Part shown: positions 1 to 7,833 of the stretch, piece by piece
How positions within the stretch are numbered: the stretch's first letter is position 1
Layout: the number at the start of each line of letters is the position of its first letter
Origin: Kiloniellaceae bacterium
Lineage (GTDB): Bacteria; Pseudomonadota; Alphaproteobacteria; Kiloniellales; J153
Assembly (NCBI GenBank): GCA_021776115.1
Contig: JAJFGN010000070.1
Span: 62,001-126,000 of the forward strand
Length of the DNA stretch: 64,000 nucleotides
Direction of reading: 5' to 3'
Translations under genes and position numbers: made by a program
Notes under the pieces: generated by a model
What the model was told of the DNA's origin: nothing
What the model saw: the letters and a program-made list of their open reading frames with translations, nothing else
Database searches by the model: none

Positions 1-302
1 GCCAAGGCGACCACGGGCCGGAAGCTGGGATCGAGGCGGAGCAGCACCGCGGCGCCCCAACCCAGGGCCATAAGAACAAAGAACTGTCCAATCGTGAAAA
101 GTACTGTCGCCTGAATCTCGGCCGCCGGCAGGTCCGCGCGCGCCAGACTTATGATTAGGAGGGCGGGCAAGGTAGCGTAAACGACCAGCCGACCGAGCGT
201 GGTTACATCGAAGCCGACCCGGGTTTGAAGCACGAAGCCCAAGCCGATCAGCAGCACCAGGGGAATCGTGATGCCGGTGACGACATCGAGGAACAGGCTC
301 AT
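1..302 (-). CDS. AEC family (auxin efflux carrier-like) transporter, partial
   Basis: The minus strand reads an ATG at 302 and stays open to the window edge, so only about 100 N-terminal residues are present. The translation begins MSLFLDVVTGITIPLVLLIG, then a second hydrophobic stretch (VVYATLPALLIISLA) and a third (LFTIGQFFVLMALGWGA). This Pro-containing first helix followed by a 'TLPALL' helix is typical of AEC permeases, which export or import carboxylates and other small anions across the inner membrane. It starts 10 bases after the stop of the AmpG-like gene and probably shares its transcript. Substrate cannot be told. The family call is by resemblance, moderate confidence. Confidence 0.7.
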   Translation of the reverse strand, partial: MSLFLDVVTGITIPLVLLIGLGFVLQTRVGFDVTTLGRLVVYATLPALLIISLARADLPAAEIQATVLFTIGQFFVLMALGWGAAVLLRLDPSFRPVVAL

Positions 303-312
303 GACTGGGCCG

Positions 313-1614
313 TCATCGCACGCCTTCCCTGACCGGCCGCAAACCCGCCAGGCGCATGAGCCAGAACAACAACAGCAAGCCCGGCACCGCGAGGCCGGTG
401 GTCAGCACGAAGAACGTCACCCAATCCATCTGGTCGGCCAGCCAGCCGCCGCCGGAGGAAAGCACGGTGCGGCCGAAGGCCATGAAGGAGGTTAGCAGGG
501 CATACTGCGTTCCGGTGAAGGCGACATTGCACAGGCTGGAAAGATAAGCGACGAAGGCGGCCGACCCCAGGCCGCCGGTGAAGTTGTCGGCCCCGATGGT
601 CAGCGCCAGGAAGGCGATGTCGGGACCGATTGCCGCCTGCGCCGCGAACAAGAGATTGCTCGCAGCCTGCAGAATACCGCCGGCCAACAAGGCGCGAAAG
701 ACGCCATAGCGGGCGACTAGAACGCCCCCGGCGAAGACTCCAAGCAGAGTCGCGATCATGCCGAAGACCTTGGTCACACTGGCGATCTCCACACCGGAAA
801 ATCCCAGCTCGACATAAAAGGGATTGGCCATGACGCCGCCAATCGCGTCGCCGAATTTATAGAGCAGAACGAAACCCAGAATCGCGAGCCAGCCGGGCCG
901 GTGCAGGAGATCGGCGAGCGGCGCGACCACCGCCCTCTCGAACCAGTCGACACGCCCTCTTGGCCGCTCGGGCGCGTCGCGCGCGGGTTCGATCCCAGGG
1001 TGGGGCGCTAGGATCACGACGATCATGCTGAGAAGCACAAGACCCGCGAGGGCCGCGAAAACCATAGGCCAGCCAACGAAATCGGACAGGGCGATGGCGC
1101 CCGCCCCGGCCGTTAGCAAGCCTACACGGTAACCCGTTTGGGTCGCGGCGGCGCCGGCGCCTTGCTCCGGCTCGGTCAGAATTTCGATCCGGTAGGCGTC
1201 GATCACGATGTCTTGACTGGCGGAGAAGAAAGCCACGGCGAAGGCGGCGGCGGCGGTTGACCAGGGGGCGGTGGCCGGATCGGTGCCGCCCAGCGCTAGG
1301 ACTGCGATGGCCAAGGCGGCCTGAAGCACCAGAGCCCAGGCACGCCGCCGCCCCAGGCGTGCCGACAGCCAAGGTATCCGCATGTGATCCAGGAATGGTG
1401 CCCAGAGGAACTTAATGCTGTAAGGCAGACCGACCAGAGCGAAGAGGCCGATAGCGGTCTTGTCGACCCCGACGCTGGCGAGCCAATACGATAGCGTCGA
1501 TAGCGTCAGCAGCAGCGGGAGGCCGCTGGCGAAACCCATAAAAAGAATGAAGAGCATCCGCCGGTCTTTGTAGACCAGCAGGGCGTCGCGCCAGCGATCC
1601 GGGCGCGTCGTCAT
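313..1614 (-). CDS. MFS permease of the AmpG (muropeptide transporter) family
   Basis: A 433-residue polytopic membrane protein of the major facilitator type. The N-terminus after the first basic stretch reads LFILFMGFASGLPLLLTLST followed by YWLASVGVDKTAIGLFALVGLPYSIKF with FLWAPFLDHM, the pattern of AmpG permeases (G-x-P-L-L-L; K-F-x-W-A-P-x-D). About 12 hydrophobic segments are visible, plus the SQDIVIDAYRIE motif around residue 130 that is common in AmpG. AmpG proteins bring GlcNAc-anhydroMurNAc peptides into the cytoplasm for wall recycling, which fits the amgK/murU genes later in the window. I chose ATG 1614 over a TTG at 1632. The start codon lies in the arm of an inverted repeat (1611-1649). 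Exact substrate is not proven. Confidence 0.8.
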   Translation of the reverse strand: MTTRPDRWRDALLVYKDRRMLFILFMGFASGLPLLLTLSTLSYWLASVGVDKTAIGLFALVGLPYSIKFLWAPFLDHMRIPWLSARLGRRRAWALVLQAALAIAVLALGGTDPATAPWSTAAAAFAVAFFSASQDIVIDAYRIEILTEPEQGAGAAATQTGYRVGLLTAGAGAIALSDFVGWPMVFAALAGLVLLSMIVVILAPHPGIEPARDAPERPRGRVDWFERAVVAPLADLLHRPGWLAILGFVLLYKFGDAIGGVMANPFYVELGFSGVEIASVTKVFGMIATLLGVFAGGVLVARYGVFRALLAGGILQAASNLLFAAQAAIGPDIAFLALTIGADNFTGGLGSAAFVAYLSSLCNVAFTGTQYALLTSFMAFGRTVLSSGGGWLADQMDWVTFFVLTTGLAVPGLLLLFWLMRLAGLRPVREGVR

Positions 1615-1649
1615 CCCGGAAAGAGCTGGCAAGCGCTTATCCGGGATGA
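1611..1649 (-). promoter_or_regulatory. Stem-loop over the ampG-like start codon
   Basis: Perfect 10-base arms TCATCCCGGA (1611-1620) and TCCGGGATGA (1640-1649) enclose 19 bases. The start ATG of the permease gene (1614-1612) is inside one arm, and the stop of typA lies 20 bases upstream. It could limit translation of the permease relative to typA or be a weak intergenic processing site. There is no T-run, so a plain intrinsic terminator is unlikely. Confidence 0.45.
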
Positions 1650-1668
1650 CCGGAAAAGTTCGTCGATC

Positions 1669-3501
1669 TTATCCCGCATCCTTCAGGCGGCTTTGCTTCT
1701 TGCGCTCGTGCGGGTCGAGTTCGGCCTTACGCAAGCGGATCGACTTGGGCGTGACCTCGACCAGTTCGTCATCGGCGATATAGGCGATGGCTTGCTCCAG
1801 GGTCATGATCCTTGGCGTGGTCAGGCGCACCGCCTCGTCCTTGCCCGAGGCGCGCATATTGGTCAGTTGCTTGGCCTTCAAGGGGTTGACCTCAAGGTCG
1901 TTACCGCGGCTGTGTTCGCCGATGATCATGCCCTGGTAGATGGGGGTTCCCGCGCCGATGAACATGAAGCCGCGCTCTTCCAAATTCCACAACGCATAAG
2001 GTACGGCGGTGCCCTGCCCGGTGGAAATGAGGACACCCGTACGCCGCCCCTGGATCGCCCCCTTATAAGGCGCGTAGCCGTGAAATACCCGGTTCATGAT
2101 TCCGGTGCCGCGCGTCGTGGTCAGGAACTCGCCATGATAGCCGATTAGGCCGCGCGAGGGCGCGAGGAAGCTGATCCGCACCTTGCCGCCGCTGGAGGGG
2201 GCCATGCCCGTCATCTCGGCCTTGCGGACGCTCATACCTTCGACCACGATGCCGGCGAAATCCTCGTCGACGTCGATCTGGACTTCTTCGATCGGCTCCT
2301 GGCGCTGGCCGGTCTCCGGGTCCTCCCGGTAGAGGACGCGCGGGCGGCTGATGGACAACTCATAGCCTTCGCGGCGCATGGTCTCGATCAGAACGCCAAG
2401 CTGCAGCTCACCGCGCCCGGCGACCTCGAAGGCATCCTTGTCGGCCGTTTCGCTCACGCGGAGCGCGACATTACCTTCGGCTTCGCGCATGAGACGGGCG
2501 CGGATCATGCGGCTGGTCACCTTGTCGCCCTCGCGCCCCGCGAGCGGCGAATCGTTGATCGAGAAGGTCATGGCCAGCGTCGGCGGATCGACGGGCTGGG
2601 CTGCGATGGCGCCCTCGAACTCGGGCGCGCAGATGGTGTCGGCGACGGTCGCTTCGGCCAAGCCCGCGATGGCGACGATGTCGCCTGCCTCGGCCTCTTC
2701 GACCGGTACACGTTTTAGCCCGCGAAAGGCGAGCAGCTTGGTCAGGCGGCCATCCTCGACCGGATCGCCGAACTGATGCCGCGCCTTGATCGCCATGTTC
2801 ATGCGTGCGACGCCCGAAAGAATCCGCCCGGTCAACACGCGGCCGAGGTAAGGATCGGCCTCCAAGAGCGTGACCAGCATGGCGAAGGGTTTGTCGCGGT
2901 TGCCCTTGGGCGCGGGGACATGCCGCAGGATCAAGTCGAACAGCGGCGCCAAGGTCTCACGCGGATCGGCCAGGTCGTCGACCGCCCAACCCTGCTTGGC
3001 CGAGGCGAAGACCGTGGGGAAGTCGAGCTGTTCGTCGCTGGCGCCGAGCGCGGCGAAGAGATCGAAGACCTTGCTATGGGAGTCGTGCGGGTCGGCGTCG
3101 GGACGGTCGGCCTTGTTGATCACCACGATCGGCCGCAGGCCACGGGCGAGCGCCTTCATGGTGACGAACTTGGTCTGAGGCATCGGGCCCTCGGCGGCGT
3201 CGACCAGTAACACCACACCGTCGACCATGGAAAGGATGCGCTCGACCTCGCCGCCGAAGTCGGCGTGGCCCGGCGTATCGACAATGTTAACGCGCACGCC
3301 GTTCCACTCGACCGCGGTGCACTTGGCCAGGATCGTGATGCCGCGCTCGCGCTCCAGCTCGTTGCTATCCATGGCGCGCTCGGCGACCTGTTCCTTTTCG
3401 TGGAAGGTGCCCGATTGGCGCAGCAACTGATCGACCAGGGTCGTCTTGCCGTGATCGACATGGGCGATGATCGCCACGTTACGCAGCGCTTTCGAAGTCA
3501 T
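1669..3501 (-). CDS. typA: Ribosome-associated GTPase TypA/BipA
   Basis: 610 residues, the normal length of TypA/BipA, a translational GTPase related to EF-G that binds ribosomes and helps growth under stress and cold. G1 AHVDHGKT is at residues 13-20, RGITI (switch I) at 53-57, DTPGH (G3) at 75-79 and NKAD (G4) at 129-132. The C-terminal half holds the BipA signature regions [20 protein letters not shown] and [12 protein letters not shown], and the last residues are basic (KSIRLRK, KKQSRL). The start [20 protein letters not shown] matches the family closely. It is followed by the AmpG-like gene on the same strand and preceded by adenosine kinase 150 bases away with a repeat between them. Confidence 0.97.
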   Translation of the reverse strand: MTSKALRNVAIIAHVDHGKTTLVDQLLRQSGTFHEKEQVAERAMDSNELERERGITILAKCTAVEWNGVRVNIVDTPGHADFGGEVERILSMVDGVVLLVDAAEGPMPQTKFVTMKALARGLRPIVVINKADRPDADPHDSHSKVFDLFAALGASDEQLDFPTVFASAKQGWAVDDLADPRETLAPLFDLILRHVPAPKGNRDKPFAMLVTLLEADPYLGRVLTGRILSGVARMNMAIKARHQFGDPVEDGRLTKLLAFRGLKRVPVEEAEAGDIVAIAGLAEATVADTICAPEFEGAIAAQPVDPPTLAMTFSINDSPLAGREGDKVTSRMIRARLMREAEGNVALRVSETADKDAFEVAGRGELQLGVLIETMRREGYELSISRPRVLYREDPETGQRQEPIEEVQIDVDEDFAGIVVEGMSVRKAEMTGMAPSSGGKVRISFLAPSRGLIGYHGEFLTTTRGTGIMNRVFHGYAPYKGAIQGRRTGVLISTGQGTAVPYALWNLEERGFMFIGAGTPIYQGMIIGEHSRGNDLEVNPLKAKQLTNMRASGKDEAVRLTTPRIMTLEQAIAYIADDELVEVTPKSIRLRKAELDPHERKKQSRLKDAG

Positions 3502-3564
3502 AATGTCAAACTCTGTGTCCGAAGGGTTTTCGGGCCGGCGCGCCCTTCGCGCCTGGCCTCTTCT

Positions 3565-3607
3565 TTCGACAGGCTCAAAAATGGGTCCTCACGCCGAGCC
3601 TGTCGAA
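3565..3607. repeat. REP-like inverted repeat between adk-like kinase and typA
   Basis: Arms TTCGACAGGCTC (3565-3576) and GAGCCTGTCGAA (3596-3607) are perfect 12-base complements with 19 bases between. The TTCGACAGGCTCA core is of a kind seen as a dispersed intergenic palindrome in many GC-rich proteobacterial genomes (recollection, not searched). It lies between the stop of the PfkB kinase and the start of typA on the same strand, so it would form a hairpin in any read-through transcript. Confidence 0.65.
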
Positions 3608-3652
3608 GCACGAGGAGTCGGGTCGCGCGCGACCCTAGACCAAGAAGGTTAC

Positions 3653-4651
3653 TTAGGTATGGCCGAGGCGTTTTTCGACCAGGCCGGCCAGAGATACCTC
3701 GGGCCGGGCGCCAAAGTGCGAAATTACCTCGGCGGCGGCGATCGCGCCGATCCGGCCGCAATCGTAGAGGCTCTTGCCCCGGGTGTAGCCGAACAGGAAC
3801 CCGGCCGCATAGAGGTCGCCGGCCCCGGTGGTATCGACGACGCGCGCGACCGGCTCGGCATCGACGACGTGGATCTCCTCGCCCGACAAGACGACCGCGC
3901 CGTGCGCGCTGCGGGTCAGGATCGCGACCTCGCAATGGCCGCGGACCCTCTGTAGCGCGTCGTCGAAGTCGGCGACCTCGTAAAGCGAGCGGATTTCCAC
4001 CTCGTTGGCGAACAAGAGGTCGACATGCTCCTCGACCAGCTTCAGGAAGGATTCGCGGTGACGCTCCACGCAGAAGGGGTCGGACAGGGTCAGCGCCACC
4101 CGCCGCCCGGCGTCGTGGGCGATGCGGGCGGCCTGGACGAAGGCGTCCTTGGCGGCCGGCGCGTCCCAGAGATAACCTTCCAAATAGGTGATCTTGGCGC
4201 GCGCGATGAGCTCCGCGTCCAAATCGTCGGGGCCGAGGGCGACCGAGGCGCCCAGAAAGGTGTTCATGGTGCGCTGCGCGTCGGGGGTGACGAAGATCAG
4301 GCAACGCGCGGTTGGCTCGCCTTCGGTGGCGGCGGGAGTATCGAAGATCAGGCCGTTGGCGCGGATATCGTGGCGGAAGATGCCGCCCAACTGGTCGTTG
4401 CGCACCTTGCCGATGAAGGCGCCCTGACCGCCCAGGGATGCCAGGCCGGCCATGGTGTTGGCCGCCGATCCGCCCGACATCTCGACCCCCGAGCCCATGG
4501 CGGCGTAAAGCACCTCCGCCCGGGCGGTGTCGATCAGGGTCATGGCCCCTTTGGGCAGGCCCTGGGCCTCCAGAAAGGCGTCGTCCGATTGGGAAAGCAC
4601 GTCGACAATAGCGTTGCCGATGCCGAGGACGTCGATGGCCGATCCGGTCAT
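3653..4651 (-). CDS. PfkB-family adenosine kinase
   Basis: A 332-residue ribokinase-fold sugar/nucleoside kinase. The N-terminus DVLGIGNAIVDVL, the GGSAANT motif (60-66), the S-DPFC segment near 190 and the C-terminal DTTGAGD anion-hole motif (273-279, catalytic Asp 279) are all present. The GNAIVDVLS start and the long acidic LEAQGLPKGAMTLID segment are typical of alphaproteobacterial proteins annotated as adenosine kinase, which convert adenosine to AMP. That would complement ahcY (52392), which releases adenosine. ATG 4651 is preferred to an in-frame TTG at 4681 because homologues begin just before the DVLGIGNA strand. A fructokinase-like role cannot be excluded. Confidence 0.82.
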   Translation of the reverse strand: MTGSAIDVLGIGNAIVDVLSQSDDAFLEAQGLPKGAMTLIDTARAEVLYAAMGSGVEMSGGSAANTMAGLASLGGQGAFIGKVRNDQLGGIFRHDIRANGLIFDTPAATEGEPTARCLIFVTPDAQRTMNTFLGASVALGPDDLDAELIARAKITYLEGYLWDAPAAKDAFVQAARIAHDAGRRVALTLSDPFCVERHRESFLKLVEEHVDLLFANEVEIRSLYEVADFDDALQRVRGHCEVAILTRSAHGAVVLSGEEIHVVDAEPVARVVDTTGAGDLYAAGFLFGYTRGKSLYDCGRIGAIAAAEVISHFGARPEVSLAGLVEKRLGHT

Positions 4652-4803
4652 AATCGGGGTATCCGTTGCGTTCAGGAGCAAACATCAAGGGCGGTGCCGA
4701 TCTTAGGACCGCCCCGCGCGCCGGGAGTATAGCCAGAGGAAAGGCCGGGGCAAGGGAGGCGAATTGCCGGATTTCTGATTGTCGCGCGCCGAAGAGAATT
4801 TTC

Positions 4804-4832
4804 TTGATAAAAATCTGAAATCTACTATATCT
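4804..4832 (+). promoter_or_regulatory. Candidate promoter of the mntA/hepT pair
   Basis: TTGATA at 4804-4809 resembles a -35 box. Possible -10 boxes are TATATC (4826-4831, spacing 16) or TATCTT (4828-4833, spacing 18). The region is clearly AT-richer than its surroundings. The proposed -10 overlaps the palindrome at 4828-4847, as expected for an autoregulated toxin-antitoxin promoter. A GGAG (4858-4861) stands 9 bases before the ATG at 4871. Confidence 0.45.
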
Positions 4833-4847
4833 TACGTTCGTAAGATA
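4828..4847. promoter_or_regulatory. Perfect palindrome, probable antitoxin operator
   Basis: TATCTTACG (4828-4836) and CGTAAGATA (4839-4847) are perfect 9-base inverted arms separated by TT. The site is 23 bases upstream of the antitoxin ATG and covers the likely -10. The antitoxin carries a ribbon-helix-helix segment and an HTH-like segment, both of which usually bind such short palindromes, so self-repression is the simplest reading. Confidence 0.6.
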
Positions 4848-4870
4848 GTTGCGATACGGAGATCCAAGTC

Positions 4871-5728
4871 ATGATGAAGCACCAGACCGTCGATCAGCTG
4901 CTGCATGTGTTCCGCTTGTTTCGCGAGAGATATGCAGGGGGCGAGCCTCTTCAAAAATCCTATCGACAGGCCGTTCGGGAGGTCGCGAAACTTCATTCCC
5001 TAACCTACCAAACCATTGGGGACGGGTGCCGGCGGCGCCTGAAGCTGGATAACATTCGGGAGCTTTACGACCTCTTGCATAACTGGATGGAGGGGCGTCC
5101 CGAACCCTTGATGGAACAACTCAAGAGTGCTTCCGATCCGTCCACTCACGACGAAATCGCGGATTTCTTCGGCGCTTCTTCCAGCGCGGCCCAGACGGTG
5201 GCTAGGCAAGGTCCACCCGCCATTCCGGGGGCCAAGTTCGCCACGTTCTCATTCCAACTTCGCGAACACGATGCACGTATGTTGCGGGCCCTTGCTGAAA
5301 TCGAAGGCATGTCGCCACCGGAGTTACTCAGAGGTTTGGTCGGTTCCGCTGTCGCGGAGAGGATGAAACGTGTGGCTCAAGCGATGCTTCGCGATTCGGG
5401 GACACCGGGATACCGGAGCGCCAACCGTCAGGAAATTCTTAGTATTATTCGCGACCACAAGGCGGAGTTGCGCGGACTGGGAGTCGAGCGCCTTTCCCTC
5501 TTCGGCTCGGTGGCGCGCGGCGATTGGGACGCTACCTCCGATGTCGATCTAGCGGTTCGCCTGACGCCAGAATTCTCCAGGGGCGGATTAGACTATTTCG
5601 GGCGGATCGAGGCACTACAAGAACGCCTGACGCAAATCCTGGGTCGCCCGGTTGACCTGATCGAGGAACCGGCGGAGGCGACACACCTCCAAGAGCGGAT
5701 CGATGAGGAGCGGGCCGTTGCCTTCTAA
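4871..5728 (+). CDS. MntA-type nucleotidyltransferase antitoxin with HTH-like and RHH domains
   Basis: 285 residues in three parts. Residues 1-100 are helical and contain an HTH-like run (REVAKLHSLTYQTIGDGC, 36-53). Residues 122-168 (ATFSFQL strand, then two helices ending RGLVGSAVAERMKRV) look like a ribbon-helix-helix. Residues 187-285 form a minimal nucleotidyltransferase: the GSx10DxD motif is complete (G212 S213, D224, D226). MntA antitoxins AMPylate and so silence HepT toxins. The gene overlaps the HepT gene by 26 bases and has a palindrome at its promoter. Known MntA antitoxins are usually only the ~100-140-residue catalytic domain, so the DNA-binding N-terminal extension is unusual. 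The MNT call is firm; the other two domains are inferred from pattern only. Confidence 0.78.
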   Translation: MMKHQTVDQLLHVFRLFRERYAGGEPLQKSYRQAVREVAKLHSLTYQTIGDGCRRRLKLDNIRELYDLLHNWMEGRPEPLMEQLKSASDPSTHDEIADFFGASSSAAQTVARQGPPAIPGAKFATFSFQLREHDARMLRALAEIEGMSPPELLRGLVGSAVAERMKRVAQAMLRDSGTPGYRSANRQEILSIIRDHKAELRGLGVERLSLFGSVARGDWDATSDVDLAVRLTPEFSRGGLDYFGRIEALQERLTQILGRPVDLIEEPAEATHLQERIDEERAVAF

Positions 5729-6101
5729 AAGGCCACAGCTTCGTTTTAAAGATATCGTAGAAAACATTCAATTGATCGAACGCTACACCGACGGGATGGA
5801 CATGCCCGATTTCATGTCGGACACCAAGACTCGCGACGCCGTCGAGCGCTGTCTCGAGAGGATCAGCGAGGCAGCGGCTAAGCTCGGCGATACCGCCGCC
5901 ACACTCGCGCCCGACCAGCCGTGGCAACAAATCCGCGCGCTTGGGAACCGGATACGGCATGAGTACGACCGGCTGCGCGCCGAGCGGATTTGGGAGATCG
6001 TGGAACGCGATCTTCCGGCCCTGAAGGGGGCATGCGAACAAGTGCTCGAAAAGCTATGCGGGCGACAATCGCCTCGGACGAGCGAACCAAGGGAACAATA
6101 A
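5703..6101 (+). CDS. HepT-like ribonuclease toxin (DUF86 family)
   Basis: 132 residues, the usual size of a HepT/DUF86 all-helical HEPN toxin. The hallmark HxY is present as H86-E87-Y88, within IRALGNRIRHEYDR, followed by IWEIVERDLPAL, typical of the family C-terminus. The canonical Rx4-6HxY arginine is missing: the aligned residue is G81, with arginines instead at 78, 83 and 85. Y88 would be the tyrosine AMPylated by MntA. The start overlaps the antitoxin stop by 26 bases, so translation is probably coupled. Function as an RNase is inferred from the family; the altered motif makes activity uncertain. Confidence 0.78.
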   Translation: MRSGPLPSKRPQLRFKDIVENIQLIERYTDGMDMPDFMSDTKTRDAVERCLERISEAAAKLGDTAATLAPDQPWQQIRALGNRIRHEYDRLRAERIWEIVERDLPALKGACEQVLEKLCGRQSPRTSEPREQ

Positions 6102-6178
6102 TAACGAGCGGCCACGCGCGAAGAGCCGCCGCCACCCGCCTTGCCCTCCGTCCCCAGCTCGCGCTAAACCCTCGCCTT

Positions 6179-6928
6179 ATGTTTTCCGCTCTGGCCAAGT
6201 CAATCGCGCAGGTGGGCGATCCGGCGTTTCGCCAGGTGTTCTTGCGGTCTATCGGGTTGTCACTCGGGGTCTTCGCCGCCCTCTGGGCGCTGTCCTGGTT
6301 CGGACTGGCCTGGCTGGGCGAGGACTTGGCCGCCTGGATCGCCCAGAGTGACCCCGAAAGCGCCTGGGTGCGGGTCTTCGAGTGGGCCTACGGCGCCGCC
6401 GCGGTGGCCGGGGTGCTGGTCGCCAGCCTGTTCCTGTTTCCCGCCGTCATGGCCGGGGTCATGTCGATCCTCCTGGACGAAATCGCGGCGGCGGTCGAAC
6501 GGAAGCACTATCCCGGACTGGAGCCGGCGCGCGCGCAACCGGTCGGCGAGGCGATTCTGGCGGGGCTCGCCTTCGCGGCTGCCGCGCTTGTGGTCAATCT
6601 GCTCGCTTTGCCGGTCTATCTCATTTTGTTGTTCGTACCGCCCTTCAATCTTTTTGTTTTCTATCTGCTCAACGGCTATCTTTTGGGTCGGGAGTATTTT
6701 GAGCTTGTGGCCGTGCGCCGGACCGATATGGCGACGGCAAAGCGATTGCGCCGGGCATATCGGGGGCGGGTGCTTTTGGCGGGGGCCGTGATTGCTTTCC
6801 TGCTGACCTTGCCGCTGATCAATCTGGTCATGCCGATCGTGGCCACTGGTTTTATGCTCCATGTGTTCGAAGGTTTGCGGCGGCGTGCGGACGCCCAGCA
6901 CGTCTTCAGCGCTAAGCCCGGCATATAG
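6179..6928 (+). CDS. EI24 domain-containing (CysZ-like) inner-membrane protein
   Basis: 249 residues. The N-terminus MFSALAKSIAQVGDPAFRQV, a first helix SLGVFAALWALSWFGLAWL, the PAVMAGVMSILLDEIAAAVE segment with KHYPGL, and the pair ALVVNLLALPVYLILLFVPP / LFVFYLLNGYLLGREYFELV match EI24/CysZ-type proteins. Four to six membrane segments are visible. CysZ proteins take up sulfate; for this alphaproteobacterial branch the role is unknown. Start ATG 6179 is chosen because the in-frame sequence upstream to 5990 lies over hepT and has no family character. The bactofilin gene follows 24 bases later. Confidence 0.75.
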   Translation: MFSALAKSIAQVGDPAFRQVFLRSIGLSLGVFAALWALSWFGLAWLGEDLAAWIAQSDPESAWVRVFEWAYGAAAVAGVLVASLFLFPAVMAGVMSILLDEIAAAVERKHYPGLEPARAQPVGEAILAGLAFAAAALVVNLLALPVYLILLFVPPFNLFVFYLLNGYLLGREYFELVAVRRTDMATAKRLRRAYRGRVLLAGAVIAFLLTLPLINLVMPIVATGFMLHVFEGLRRRADAQHVFSAKPGI

Positions 6929-6952
6929 ACCCGGGGCATAGAAAGGTGCGGT

Positions 6953-7813
6953 ATGTTCAAGAAGCTACGACCGGGCAAGCCTTGCGAGCCCACCAAAGGC
7001 AAGGCAGATGGGGCCTCGAGCCGGGACGAGGCGCCGCCGCCGCGCCTTGAGTTGCCGCGGCACAGAACGGCTCCCTCCTTCGATGCCGCCCCGAGACCCG
7101 GCGCCCTCAAGCCCGCGCATCTGAAGTCCGTCGACCCGGCCGCCATTCCTGGCCGCACCGAGATGCAGAATCGTTCGCGCGCGTCCTCGATGCCAAACGA
7201 TTCACGCGATTCCGCGCGGCCGGTCTCGCGCCCTGTCGCGCAACCCTTGCAAGCCTCGCAACCGGCGCGCCCGGTAATTCCGCCCTATCCCGTGTCCGGC
7301 GCGCGTAGCGCGGCCATGACGCCTGCCATGCCCGCCCAGGGGCCGCAGATATCGGGGCCCCAGCCCGCGCGCACGGCCGAGGTGCAAAGCTTTGGGCGTC
7401 TCATGCTGGTCGGCCCCCAAATTCGCCTCAGTGGCGAGATCAGGGCCTGCGAGCGGCTCGTCGTGGAAGGCTTCGTGGAGGGCGAGGTGAGCGATACCGA
7501 GCGCCTGGAGGTCGCGCGCGGCGGCCATTTTCAGGGCGCGGCCCAAATCGAAAGCTGCGCCATCGACGGGGTCTTCGAGGGCGAGTTGGATGTCCGCGGT
7601 GTGCTCAGTCTAAAGGCGAACGGCCGGGTCGCCGGCAAGGTGCGCTACGGCGAGATCGAGATCGAGCGCGGCGGCATCATCGCTGGCGACTTTGGCGCGC
7701 GCGGCGCGGCCGAGGCTTCGGGCCAAGCCGCCGCGGCTCAACCTGGGCGCCTCCCATCGGGGCGTCCTCAAAACGCCCGACCCCCGAGTTCCGACGGCCC
7801 ACGGTCCGCTTGA
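6953..7813 (+). CDS. Bactofilin (polymer-forming cytoskeletal protein)
   Basis: 286 residues. Residues 1-140 are Pro/Ala/Arg-rich and look disordered. Residues about 143-245 form the bactofilin domain, a right-handed beta-helix: repeated short strands such as LMLVGPQIRLSGEIRACERL, VVEGFVEGEV, LEVARGGHFQGAAQIESCAI, VLSLKANGRVAGKVRYGEIEI and GGIIAGDF. Bactofilins polymerise without nucleotide and position cell-wall and polarity factors at the membrane. The long N-terminal tail (usually 20-60 residues) and Pro-rich C-terminal tail are longer than in the shortest family members. It lies between the EI24 gene and a lipoprotein gene on the same strand and may be co-expressed with them. Confidence 0.88.
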   Translation: MFKKLRPGKPCEPTKGKADGASSRDEAPPPRLELPRHRTAPSFDAAPRPGALKPAHLKSVDPAAIPGRTEMQNRSRASSMPNDSRDSARPVSRPVAQPLQASQPARPVIPPYPVSGARSAAMTPAMPAQGPQISGPQPARTAEVQSFGRLMLVGPQIRLSGEIRACERLVVEGFVEGEVSDTERLEVARGGHFQGAAQIESCAIDGVFEGELDVRGVLSLKANGRVAGKVRYGEIEIERGGIIAGDFGARGAAEASGQAAAAQPGRLPSGRPQNARPPSSDGPRSA

Positions 7814-7833
7814 GCAGCGGGGCGTTAAATCGC

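Noticed and set aside
3265-4191. Long plus-strand frame of about 300 codons opposite typA and the kinase
   Set aside because: Arg/Pro-rich antisense translation of two well-identified genes; a by-product of high G+C.
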